Source: Winogradskyella sp046545555
GTDB lineage: Bacteria > Bacteroidota > Bacteroidia > Flavobacteriales > Flavobacteriaceae
NCBI RefSeq assembly: GCF_046545555.1
Contig: NZ_JBHZTH010000003.1
Span: 124,001 to 188,000 of the forward strand
Direction: 5' to 3'
Length of the DNA stretch: 64,000 bases
The first letter of the stretch is position 1. Every line of letters begins with the position of its first letter. The notes beneath the pieces are model-generated. The model was not told where the DNA came from. It was given only the letters and a program-made list of their open reading frames with translations, and ran no database searches. The position numbers and the translations under genes were made by a program. Below, one piece after another: positions 1-7,373 of the stretch.

Positions 1-236
1 AATTATTAGCTATGAGTAATAGAACTTTAACCAGACGTTTATCTAAATCTGGAATTACTTTTAGAGATATTATAAAAACTACTCAATTAAAATTAGCTAA
101 AAAATTGTTATTAGACCCAACAAAAAGTATAGGCGAAATTGCCTTCTTAACAGGTTTTTCCGAGCAAAGTGCATTCAATCGTGCTTTTAAGAAATGGACT
201 AACCAAACACCTTCCGAATTTAGAAAATCTATCTAA
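1..236 (+). CDS. AraC-family transcriptional regulator, C-terminal end (5' truncated by window)
   Basis: The reading frame is open from base 3 to the stop at 236, so the gene begins outside the window. The first ATG in view (base 12) is an internal Met of the usual 'MSxRTLxRRL' segment, not a start. What remains is the second half of an AraC-type DNA-binding domain: a recognition-helix region (SNRTLTRRL), then the second helix-turn-helix with IGEIAFLTGFSEQSAFNRAFKKW and the closing TPSEFR. This C-terminal signature is diagnostic for the family; the effector-sensing N-terminus is not visible. Just downstream, two promoter regions carry paired direct boxes of the kind AraC proteins bind, so local control of the following genes is a reasonable inference. 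Confidence 0.9.
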   Translation, partial: LLAMSNRTLTRRLSKSGITFRDIIKTTQLKLAKKLLLDPTKSIGEIAFLTGFSEQSAFNRAFKKWTNQTPSEFRKSI

Positions 237-246
237 AATTAGCCTT

Positions 247-344
247 TTGGCGTAAAATGTCAAAACGTTGTCTTTAAGTGTCAAAAATTCCTTTTGAACA
301 CTTTGCACTTTTGTATCATCAAATTAATAAATAACATAATGATG
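247..344 (+). promoter_or_regulatory. AraC-type operator and promoter, copy 1
   Basis: Two direct boxes TGTCAAAA lie at 258-265 and 279-286, exactly 21 bp apart (two helical turns). A box CACTTTTG at 306-313 matches the Bacteroidota -7 element TAnnTTTG at all fixed positions but one. The nearer operator box ends 19 bp before it, where a -33 element would sit. The whole region is repeated at 1280-1378 in front of the cytochrome-like gene. Binding by the AraC-type protein encoded just upstream is inference. Confidence 0.6.
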
Positions 345-1193
345 ATAAAACAACCACATTCACTATTTCAAAGAATATTTAAGCATCCTATTTCAACCAT
401 TCTAACAGGCACATTAACAGTAATACTAGCAACATTATTAGTTAAAGAGTTTATTAGCAAACCTATCTTATCTTCACTTTTTTCAGATGAACCTTTAATT
501 AAGTCGATAACAGCTAGTATTGGTGCCAGTGTCATGTTTTTGGCATACTATCTTCATTTAAAATATTTAGAGAAAAAATCGTTTTCAGAATTTTCATTTA
601 AATATATCCACAAAGAACTTCCCACTGGCTTAATGATTGGGTTTGGCGCTATGAGTTTAGTGGTATTTATATTATACCTTTTAGGGTATTACAATTTTGT
701 TGACATTAAAAGTTTATATGAATTCTTACCTACAGTAGCATTTATATTTGGTGCGGCAGTGTTAGAAGAAATAATTTTTAGAGGCCTTATTTTCAGAAAA
801 TTAGAGCAATGGAAAGGTCCGATTACAGCTTTAATGGTATCCTCTCTGATATTTCAAATACCGCATTTCATGAATCTTCATTCAGGAATTTCACCTGCAA
901 TTTTAGGCGTGTTATTTGGAGTGGTGACAGGATTAATGTATGCCTATACTCGCAGGCTCTGGCTTCCGATAGGATTTCATTTCGCATGGAACTTGGTACA
1001 ACCTATATTTATAACAACCTTATCAGGAGGAAAATTCATTTCACTTTTCGAAGCTCAATTAGAGGGTCCAGAACTAATAATTGGCAGTGAGTTTGGACTC
1101 GAGGTTTCTATATTTTCTTTTGCTTTCCTTTTTATAATTGGGGGCTACTATTATTCTAAGTTAAGAAATAGGAGTTATTTTAAAATCAATTAA
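339..1193 (+). CDS. CPBP-family intramembrane metalloprotease (CAAX/Abi type)
   Basis: This is a polytopic membrane protein of 284 residues. It carries the CPBP-family motifs: EEIIFR at residues 143-148 (catalytic Glu pair plus Arg), a histidine in IPHF (176), and HFAWN near residue 214. The family cleaves prenylated or other membrane substrates, or acts in bacteriocin self-immunity; the substrate here is unknown. The open frame reaches back to 294, but that start would lie inside the promoter region. The ATGATG at 339/342 sits at the same place as the start of the next gene relative to the duplicated promoter, so I chose 339. The gene follows the AraC-type regulator and is probably controlled by it. 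Confidence 0.85.
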   Translation: MMIKQPHSLFQRIFKHPISTILTGTLTVILATLLVKEFISKPILSSLFSDEPLIKSITASIGASVMFLAYYLHLKYLEKKSFSEFSFKYIHKELPTGLMIGFGAMSLVVFILYLLGYYNFVDIKSLYEFLPTVAFIFGAAVLEEIIFRGLIFRKLEQWKGPITALMVSSLIFQIPHFMNLHSGISPAILGVLFGVVTGLMYAYTRRLWLPIGFHFAWNLVQPIFITTLSGGKFISLFEAQLEGPELIIGSEFGLEVSIFSFAFLFIIGGYYYSKLRNRSYFKIN

Positions 1194-1279
1194 ATGAATA
1201 CATATAACGGTTTATAAAAAACGTTCTAAAAAACAAATACTGACCTTCAGCCGTATTTCAGGACCAGACATATAAAGAA

Positions 1280-1378
1280 TTGGCGTAAAATGTTAAAAGG
1301 TTGTCTTTAAGTGTCAAAAATCTCATTTGAACACCTCGCATCTTTGTATCATCAAATTAATAACACGACATTATGATG
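1280..1378 (+). promoter_or_regulatory. AraC-type operator and promoter, copy 2
   Basis: This is a near-identical copy of 247-344: about nine mismatches in the first 84 aligned positions and no gaps. The boxes are TGTTAAAA at 1291-1298 and TGTCAAAA at 1312-1319, again 21 bp apart. CATCTTTG at 1339-1346 is the -7-like element, again 19 bp after the nearer box. The copy drives the cytochrome-like gene at 1373. Confidence 0.6.
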
Positions 1379-1750
1379 GTAACATTAGCAAAATTGGTAA
1401 TAGGAATTATTACAGTACTTTCAGTTAATTCAACAAATGGCTATAAGCCAATTCAAGAGTCAAACAAATTAACAGCATTATATACATCTATCGATACAGT
1501 AAAAGATACTAAAGCTACAGCATTTCAAATTTTAGAGAACAAATGCAACGTTTGTCACCAAAAAAGAGACAAAAGACGTGTATTCACATTAGAAAATATG
1601 AATACATGGGCTAATGATATTAACAAACAAGTCTTTATAAAAAAACGAATGCCTAAAGGCAAAAAAATAAAGCTCACTTCTAAAGAATATCAAGATTTAT
1701 TAACCTGGATATCATCCACTCAAAACAATCAAAATGGAAATAAAATTTAA
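1373..1750 (+). CDS. small c-type cytochrome-like protein
   Basis: A 125-residue protein with an N-terminal hydrophobic segment (residues 4-18) that could be a signal peptide or anchor. It has a single haem c attachment motif, CNVCH at 58-62, preceded by the usual helix (AFQILENKC). Met93 in RMPKG is a plausible second axial ligand. This pattern fits a small periplasmic cytochrome or haem-binding domain involved in electron transfer; the partner is unknown. The 3' end overlaps the start of the DUF1772 gene by 17 bp, so the two are co-translated. The promoter is the second AraC-type operator copy. Confidence 0.75.
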   Translation: MMVTLAKLVIGIITVLSVNSTNGYKPIQESNKLTALYTSIDTVKDTKATAFQILENKCNVCHQKRDKRRVFTLENMNTWANDINKQVFIKKRMPKGKKIKLTSKEYQDLLTWISSTQNNQNGNKI

Positions 1751-2225
1751 ATTAATCGTAATGATGCTTGGCATCTTATTTACAGGACTTACAGCTGGAC
1801 TATGCTTTACTTGGTCTAATGCTGTAACACCAGGAATTGGACGACTTGATAACCTAAGCTTCTTAAAAGCTTTTCAAGCCATGAATAGAGCAATCATTAA
1901 TGGCAAATTTATGATTGTATTTTTTGGACCGGTTCTACTACTCTTTCTTAATACTTATTTATTTAAGGGAAACAATACTAGCTTTTGGCTATTTCTGATT
2001 GCAGCAATACTGTTTTTTATAGGAATAGGCTTGGTAACCATTTTCGGCAATGTGCCTTTAAACGAAGTATTAGACAAATCGAATCTGGAAGCACTCTCTA
2101 AAATAGAATTGCAAGAGCTTCGGGACAGATTTGAGAAACCATGGAACCTCTTGCATACTATAAGAACACTCTCATCATTTAGTGCTTTTATGCTCTTAAT
2201 TATAGGAATGCTCTATTCAAAATAA
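1734..2225 (+). CDS. DUF1772 (anthrone oxygenase-like) membrane protein
   Basis: A 163-residue protein with four hydrophobic segments. It begins with a segment ending in FTGLTAGLCFTWSNAVTPG and has a central FQAMNRAIIN motif, then NVPLNEVL, and WNLLHTIRTLSS near the end. These are typical of the DUF1772/anthrone oxygenase-like family, whose members are small integral membrane proteins of mostly unknown function. It overlaps the upstream cytochrome-like gene by 17 bp, which suggests a functional pair, possibly a small membrane redox unit; that link is inference. Confidence 0.75.
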   Translation: MEIKFKLIVMMLGILFTGLTAGLCFTWSNAVTPGIGRLDNLSFLKAFQAMNRAIINGKFMIVFFGPVLLLFLNTYLFKGNNTSFWLFLIAAILFFIGIGLVTIFGNVPLNEVLDKSNLEALSKIELQELRDRFEKPWNLLHTIRTLSSFSAFMLLIIGMLYSK

Positions 2226-2259
2226 GACAAATCATCAATCAAAAAACGAACAAAAAATC

Positions 2260-2658
2260 ATGAAACAAATAAGAGCAATCGGTATTGGAATTATTATCTG
2301 GATTATTGGAGTAAGTATGTACACAGTTTCCTTCTATATTCTAATTTTAAAAGACCCAGAACTTCAGGCTAATATTTTCTTGTCTTTAGGAATACTACCA
2401 GCCGTGTGGTTAGGAACAAAACTTTACTACAGAAAAAAAAGTACAACAAAAGGATATTGGTTAGGGTTGACTTTCTTTTTAGTCGCTGCAGTTCTGGATG
2501 CACTAATAACAGTGCCCTTTTTAATGGCACCATATGGAGGAACACATTATAGCTTCTTTACTACTGCTGGCTTTTGGCTCATTGGGATAGAGTTTATAGC
2601 AATGAGTACCATTTATTGGTATGTAAAAATTTGTAGTAAAAAAGTGAACTATTTATAA
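2260..2658 (+). CDS. four-helix membrane protein, DUF5367-like
   Basis: A 132-residue protein with four predicted membrane segments and short loops (about residues 5-27, 38-55, 67-88 and 101-125). The opening IRAIGIGIIIWIIGVS and the loop around VPFLMAPYGGTHYSFF resemble the DUF5367 family as I remember it, but I cannot confirm this without a search. No catalytic motif is visible. It lies 34 bp after the DUF1772 gene on the same strand and is probably in the same transcript as the cytochrome-like gene. Confidence 0.6.
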   Translation: MKQIRAIGIGIIIWIIGVSMYTVSFYILILKDPELQANIFLSLGILPAVWLGTKLYYRKKSTTKGYWLGLTFFLVAAVLDALITVPFLMAPYGGTHYSFFTTAGFWLIGIEFIAMSTIYWYVKICSKKVNYL

Positions 2659-2712
2659 AAGTAAAATCAAAAAGTTTCAAAATAATCATTAACAATTTAA
2701 AAACGAATAGAA

Positions 2713-3558
2713 ATGAAAACAGAAAACATTTTAGTTATCGGAGGAACTGGAAAAACAGGTCGCCGAGTTGCAAACAATTTAACACAATTAGGTCACAACG
2801 TAAGAGTTGTTGGTCGAAAAACAAATCCAGCATTTGATTGGGAAAACACAGATAGCTTTGACGCAGCTTTAAAAGATATGGATAGAGCATACATTGTTTA
2901 TTATCCGGATTTAGCAGTACCTGGCTCAAGAGATGCTATTAGTGCACTAACTGAAAAAGCTTTAGAGGCTGGTTTAGAAAAAGTAGTATTACTTTCTGGT
3001 AAAGGCGAGACAGAAGCGGAAGCTTGCGAGGAAATCGTAGCAAACTCAGGATTAAATTACACTTTAGTTAGAGCATCATGGTTTAATCAAAACTTTAGTG
3101 AAGGTGCCTTTTTAGAATTTGTACTCAATGGTATTGTTGCACTACCGATGCCAAAGGCTGAAATTCCATTTGTCGATGTCAATGATATAGCAGATGTTGT
3201 TTCTAAAGTTATTTTAGATGATTCTTATAATGGACAAACAATAACTGTAACAGGACCTCAAAAAAGAACCTTTAAGCAAGTCGTCGAAATTATGGCAGAA
3301 GCTATTGACAGACATATTCAATTTGTGCCAATTTCTATAGACGAATTCAAAGAAGGTATGAAACAAGCAGGCCTACCAGATTCTTATGTATGGCTGTTCG
3401 GTTATTTATTCCAAGAAGTATTAGGAAACCCGGATAATCAAGAAGTCTCTGATGATGTAGCAAAAGTCTTGGGTAGACCAGCCATAGATTTTGAGACGTT
3501 TGTTAAGCAAACTGCTGCCACTGGTATATGGAATCAAAGTGTCACCGAAACGATTTAA
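2713..3558 (+). CDS. NmrA-like NAD(P)-binding oxidoreductase
   Basis: A 281-residue cytosolic protein with an N-terminal Rossmann fold: ILVIGGTGKTG, with the dinucleotide-binding glycines at residues 10-16. VRVVGRKTN follows at the end of beta-2, where Arg-Lys favours NADP. Further on are YTLVRASWFNQNF and a C-terminal substrate region. Members of the NmrA/atypical SDR group act as quinone reductases, redox sensors or small-molecule reductases, and the sequence does not say which. It is followed by a carboxymuconolactone decarboxylase-like gene; such pairs are common under AraC-type regulators in Bacteroidota. Confidence 0.85.
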   Translation: MKTENILVIGGTGKTGRRVANNLTQLGHNVRVVGRKTNPAFDWENTDSFDAALKDMDRAYIVYYPDLAVPGSRDAISALTEKALEAGLEKVVLLSGKGETEAEACEEIVANSGLNYTLVRASWFNQNFSEGAFLEFVLNGIVALPMPKAEIPFVDVNDIADVVSKVILDDSYNGQTITVTGPQKRTFKQVVEIMAEAIDRHIQFVPISIDEFKEGMKQAGLPDSYVWLFGYLFQEVLGNPDNQEVSDDVAKVLGRPAIDFETFVKQTAATGIWNQSVTETI

Positions 3559-3581
3559 AATAAATAAGAAAAACATTCATA

Positions 3582-3620
3582 CAACAGGATCTTTATTTCA
3601 ATCAATTATGGGTCCTGTTG
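3582..3620 (+). repeat. inverted repeat between NmrA-like and CMD-like genes
   Basis: CAACAGGA (3582-3589) pairs with TCCTGTTG (3613-3620) around a 23-base loop, in the 84 bp gap between two plus-strand genes. It could be an operator or an intercistronic RNA hairpin. It is not followed by a T-run, so it is not a typical terminator. Confidence 0.4.
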
Positions 3621-3642
3621 ATAATAACAAAAAACAATACTT

Positions 3643-4215
3643 ATGAACACAATAAAAACAATGAATTTAGAACCCAAGACAATTGAAAATGCAGACGCAA
3701 TTTCAAGTCAAATTTTACAAACAACACAAAAGAAATTAGGATTGATTCCCAATATGTATTTAGGGATGGCAAACAATACTGCTTTACTTGACGGTTATGT
3801 GTCGGCATATAATTCTTTCAGAGCTAATTCTGGTTTTAGCCCACAAGAACAAGAAGTGATATTTCTTTCCATAGCATTCGAAAATGGATGTGAATACTGT
3901 ATGGCTGCCCATAGTTTTGTAGGTGATAATATGACTAAAGTTCCTGTTGAAGTGACTAACGCTATAAGGGATAATGTAGAAATACCTCATGAAAAGTTTA
4001 AAGCTCTCAGCCTATTTTCCAGAGCTGTAACCTTAAAAAGAGGTTTGCCATCTCAAACAGATATTAATGACTTTATAAAAGCAGGATATAACGAAAACCA
4101 TATTCTAGGTGTAATCGCTGGAGTTGGTATTAAAACAATGAGCAATTATTTTAATCACATTTTTAATACGCCTGTTGACGATGCTTTTAAAAGTAGAGTT
4201 TGGAAAAAACACTAA
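3643..4215 (+). CDS. carboxymuconolactone decarboxylase/AhpD-like protein
   Basis: A 190-residue all-alpha protein with the AhpD-type redox motif CEYCMAAH (Cys83, Cys86, His90), preceded by the expected helix (QEVIFLSIAFENG). Proteins with this CxxC-x3-H arrangement act as peroxidase or disulfide-exchange enzymes rather than true decarboxylases. The Met at residue 7 is an alternative start. The gene lies 84 bp after the NmrA-like reductase and 22 bp before the alpha/beta hydrolase, so the three may form one stress or detoxification transcript. Confidence 0.85.
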   Translation: MNTIKTMNLEPKTIENADAISSQILQTTQKKLGLIPNMYLGMANNTALLDGYVSAYNSFRANSGFSPQEQEVIFLSIAFENGCEYCMAAHSFVGDNMTKVPVEVTNAIRDNVEIPHEKFKALSLFSRAVTLKRGLPSQTDINDFIKAGYNENHILGVIAGVGIKTMSNYFNHIFNTPVDDAFKSRVWKKH

Positions 4216-4237
4216 CAAAATCTAGAAACTTTTAAAG

Positions 4238-5641
4238 ATGAAAAAAATTATAACCTCAGTATTTGCAATCTTATTGTTTGCAACTACAAACTCACAAAAC
4301 ATTTCAGGTAATTGGACAGGGAAAGTGCAAATTAGCGCTGAAAAAACCTTAGAATTTAACTTTCACATTACAAAGGATAGTGATAATTATATAACAATTA
4401 TTGATATCCCTACAAACAGAGTAACTGGCTTAAAGCCAAAGGCTACAACTTTTGAGAATAATACGCTTTTAGTGGATGGGACTAACTTAGGTATCAAGTA
4501 TGAAGGCATTTTTGATGCAGGTACTCAAAAAATCAAAGGCAATTTTTCAGAAAGTGGAAATACAATTCCATTGATTTTAGAGAAATCAAAAAATAAGTCT
4601 AAAGCAATTGCTGGAAGACCTCAAGAGCCAACAAAACCATATCCTTATCATGAGGAAGAAGTTCATTTTACAAACAATACGGCTGATGTAACATTAGCAG
4701 GAACATTTACAAGTCCAAAAACGAATAAAAAACACCCTGTAGTTATATTAATTACTGGTAGCGGGCCACAAGACAGAGACCAAACTTTTGTAGGACATAA
4801 AACTTTTTTAGTCTTAGCTGATTACTTAACCAAACGAGGAATCGCCGTATTAAGATATGATGATAGAGGCACCAGTGAATCAACTGGAACCTTTAGCACA
4901 GCGACTACAGAAGATTTTGCAAATGATGTTGTTGCTGCAATTAATTATTTAAAAACACGTAATGATATTGACACTAAGAATATTGGACTAATTGGTCATA
5001 GTGAAGGCGGTATTATAGCACCCTTGGCAGCTAATAAAACAAAAGATGATATTGCTTTTATTATATCATTGGCAGGAACAGGAATCATAGGAAGTGATTT
5101 AGTGTATAATCAAGTAATCAGCATGAGGGCATTTCCTGTCCCCGACGAAGAAGCCTTTAATAGCACAATGAGAAAGGCAATTGATATTGCAAGTTCTTCT
5201 AAAAAATTGCTTGAAGTTCAGTCAGAGTTAAAGCAACTCTACACAAATGAAGTTGCACCAATTTTAAAACCTATGTTAGGTTCAGACGAGAAGACAGAAC
5301 AAGTTCTAAATAGCTTAGTGTCAGCAAGAACAACACCTTGGATGAGATATTTTTATAATTACAATCCAGCAGATGAATATGCTAAAATTACAATACCTGT
5401 ATTATCATTAAATGGAACAAAAGACAAACAAGTACCAGCAAAAATCCATCAAGAAGGCATTAGAAAAGCACTAGAAAAGGCGAACAATAAAAACTTTAAA
5501 ATAATTGAACTAGAAGGACTAAATCATCTTTTTCAAGAAGCAGAAACTGGCGAAATGGATGAATACAGTGCAATTGACCAAACGTTTTCACCACAAGCAC
5601 TTGAGATTATTTTAAATTGGATTTTGGTTCAGGTCGAATAA
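4238..5641 (+). CDS. secreted alpha/beta-fold hydrolase
   Basis: A 467-residue protein with an N-terminal signal peptide (residues 1-20, ending ATTNSQ), so periplasmic or surface-exposed. Residues 22-125 form a beta-rich N-terminal domain. The hydrolase fold follows, with the nucleophile elbow GHSEGG (Ser255), a probable acid in NGTKDKQ (Asp396) and a probable histidine in GLNHLF (His430). HPVVILITGSGPQDRD, which would form the oxyanion hole, is typical of the Bacteroidota esterase/peptidase-like group. The substrate cannot be told from the sequence. Confidence 0.85.
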   Translation: MKKIITSVFAILLFATTNSQNISGNWTGKVQISAEKTLEFNFHITKDSDNYITIIDIPTNRVTGLKPKATTFENNTLLVDGTNLGIKYEGIFDAGTQKIKGNFSESGNTIPLILEKSKNKSKAIAGRPQEPTKPYPYHEEEVHFTNNTADVTLAGTFTSPKTNKKHPVVILITGSGPQDRDQTFVGHKTFLVLADYLTKRGIAVLRYDDRGTSESTGTFSTATTEDFANDVVAAINYLKTRNDIDTKNIGLIGHSEGGIIAPLAANKTKDDIAFIISLAGTGIIGSDLVYNQVISMRAFPVPDEEAFNSTMRKAIDIASSSKKLLEVQSELKQLYTNEVAPILKPMLGSDEKTEQVLNSLVSARTTPWMRYFYNYNPADEYAKITIPVLSLNGTKDKQVPAKIHQEGIRKALEKANNKNFKIIELEGLNHLFQEAETGEMDEYSAIDQTFSPQALEIILNWILVQVE

Positions 5642-5718
5642 TTTATTTCTAGAACCAACAAATTTCCCTGATTTAAATTAAATAATCATTTCAAATTAAA
5701 TTAATAAAAACATAAATT

Positions 5719-5883
5719 ATGAAAAACAAAAATATAACCATAGGTGTCCTTTTTGGTGCAGGAATTGGACTTTGCATTGGAATCTTGACAAATAATATTG
5801 CAATTGGTATGTCTTTAGGAGCTGGCGCTGGTTTAGTAATTGGAGCTGCTCTTGGAAATGGAGTAAAAAAAAATAAAAAATAG
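5719..5883 (+). CDS. small glycine-zipper membrane protein
   Basis: A 54-residue open frame starting at ATG 5719 and stopping at TAG 5881-5883. After a basic start (MKNKNITIG) comes a single continuous Gly/Ala/Ile-rich stretch with repeated GxxxG spacing (GAGIG, GAGAGLVIGAALG). It ends in a lysine tail (KKNKK). This is the make-up of a glycine-zipper membrane peptide. It lies between two plus-strand genes, 42 bp before the S41 peptidase gene. A longer minus-strand frame over the same bases is a shadow of it. Function unknown. Confidence 0.6.
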   Translation: MKNKNITIGVLFGAGIGLCIGILTNNIAIGMSLGAGAGLVIGAALGNGVKKNKK

Positions 5884-5925
5884 TAAACCATATCCAATTT
5901 ACATATCGAATTAAAAAAATAAATT

Positions 5926-7167
5926 ATGATTAGATTTTTAACGACCATTCTCTGTCTGATGATTATTTCAAACGCTTGTTCTCAATCTATAGACATAGCG
6001 AATTGGACAGAAGACATCGACTTTTATAAAACCAATCTTGAAAAAAAACATATTGATTTGTACAACACTATCAGTAAGGTCGAATTTGAACAAGAATTGC
6101 AAAAGTTGAAATCTAACTTGAATAAAAAAACTGATACAGATGTAATCATTGACCTAATGCGATTAACTCGAAAAATTGGAGATGGACACACAGCATTTTC
6201 AACAAGAGGTCTCGAAACACACTTATTCCCAATTGAGATATATAAAGTAAACGGACAGTGGAGAGTTATTAAAACAACTGAGAAGCATAACGATATCTTA
6301 GGTAAAGAATTGATAGCAATTGACGGAAAACCAATGGAACAAGTCGAAGATGAAGTTAGTAAGATAGCACAATATGTTGAAAATGAACAATCCAAGATTA
6401 TTAGAGTAGCTCAATATTCAATGATATCAGAATTACTTTATGGCTTACATTTAACTCAAAAAGAATTTGACGCAATTTTTACATTTCTAGATGAAAACGA
6501 AAGGAAAACAGAAGTAACCTTAAAATCTATAAACAGTAAAGACTATTATGAAAATGTTGAATTTAAAAGTCTTGAAACTGTAATTCCTGAAATAGAAAAA
6601 CCAATCGACCTAAAACACGACTATCTTTGGTTTAGCCCTATAAAAACTACTCAAGCGATTTATATAAAATTCGAAAGTTATCCTTCTTTTGAAGAAATGG
6701 AGACGTTTGGAGCATCAGTTTTAAACCATATCAATAACAATAACATCAAACAAATTGTCATTGATTTAAGAAATAATGGTGGTGGAGATTTTTTTGTAGG
6801 AACATTTTTAGCCTATTATCTAAACTTAGCAGATAATATTGATTGGAAGTCTGGAGTTTATGTTTTAACGGATAAAGTAACTTTTTCAGCGGCTACTAGT
6901 AATGCTTCGCAATTTAGGCAAATCCTAAATGCAAAAATTGTAGGAGAACCAACAGGCTCGAATCCGTCAGGATATCAAGATATGGGACAATTTACACTTC
7001 CAAATTCAGGAATGACAGTTACATATTCAAAACGTCTTTTCAGATTTCAAGATAAGGTAACACAAGGGGTACAACCTGATGTATTAATTGAATATGATTG
7101 GCAAAGTTATTCTAAAGGAATAGATAATATGATGGAATGGATTATTAACGATATAAAGGAAAAATAG
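5926..7167 (+). CDS. S41-family peptidase (C-terminal processing protease type)
   Basis: A 413-residue protein with an N-terminal signal sequence (residues 1-19). A helical N-terminal domain contains IGDGHTAF (around residue 85-91), followed by a PDZ-like region (GKELIAIDGKPM) and the S41 core. The core shows IVIDLRNNGGG (277-287) and VTFSAATSNA with Ser321 as the likely nucleophile, then GEPTGSNPSGY. Family members are periplasmic or exported serine peptidases that cut unstructured C-termini. The Lys partner of classical CtpA is not obvious, as in other tricorn/S41B-like members. Confidence 0.85.
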   Translation: MIRFLTTILCLMIISNACSQSIDIANWTEDIDFYKTNLEKKHIDLYNTISKVEFEQELQKLKSNLNKKTDTDVIIDLMRLTRKIGDGHTAFSTRGLETHLFPIEIYKVNGQWRVIKTTEKHNDILGKELIAIDGKPMEQVEDEVSKIAQYVENEQSKIIRVAQYSMISELLYGLHLTQKEFDAIFTFLDENERKTEVTLKSINSKDYYENVEFKSLETVIPEIEKPIDLKHDYLWFSPIKTTQAIYIKFESYPSFEEMETFGASVLNHINNNNIKQIVIDLRNNGGGDFFVGTFLAYYLNLADNIDWKSGVYVLTDKVTFSAATSNASQFRQILNAKIVGEPTGSNPSGYQDMGQFTLPNSGMTVTYSKRLFRFQDKVTQGVQPDVLIEYDWQSYSKGIDNMMEWIINDIKEK

Positions 7168-7373
7168 TAGTACCTAACTCGCTGTATGAGTAATAGTTTT
7201 TTAATTTACACAACTAAGATATAAACATAAAACAAAGGTCAGTGCTAAACTAAAAGTTAGTGAGTAGAAATCCGCTACTTTTTGTATACATACGCGTAGG
7301 CTATAAATAAGAAAGAGCTAACCAAGTATTAAACCTTTTCACATTATTTAAGTCTAAATAGAAAAACTTTAAT
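7168..7373. other. intergenic region without recognisable feature
   Basis: 206 bp between the S41 peptidase and the FG-GAP gene. There are scattered short palindromes (for example GTAG...CTAC around 7265-7280), but I see no open frame, RNA gene or clear terminator. Confidence 0.3.

Noticed and set aside
5691..5948. Minus-strand 85-codon frame
   Set aside because: It lies over the glycine-zipper gene, has a low-complexity Pro/Ala/Ile composition typical of a shadow frame, and runs into the start of the S41 gene.
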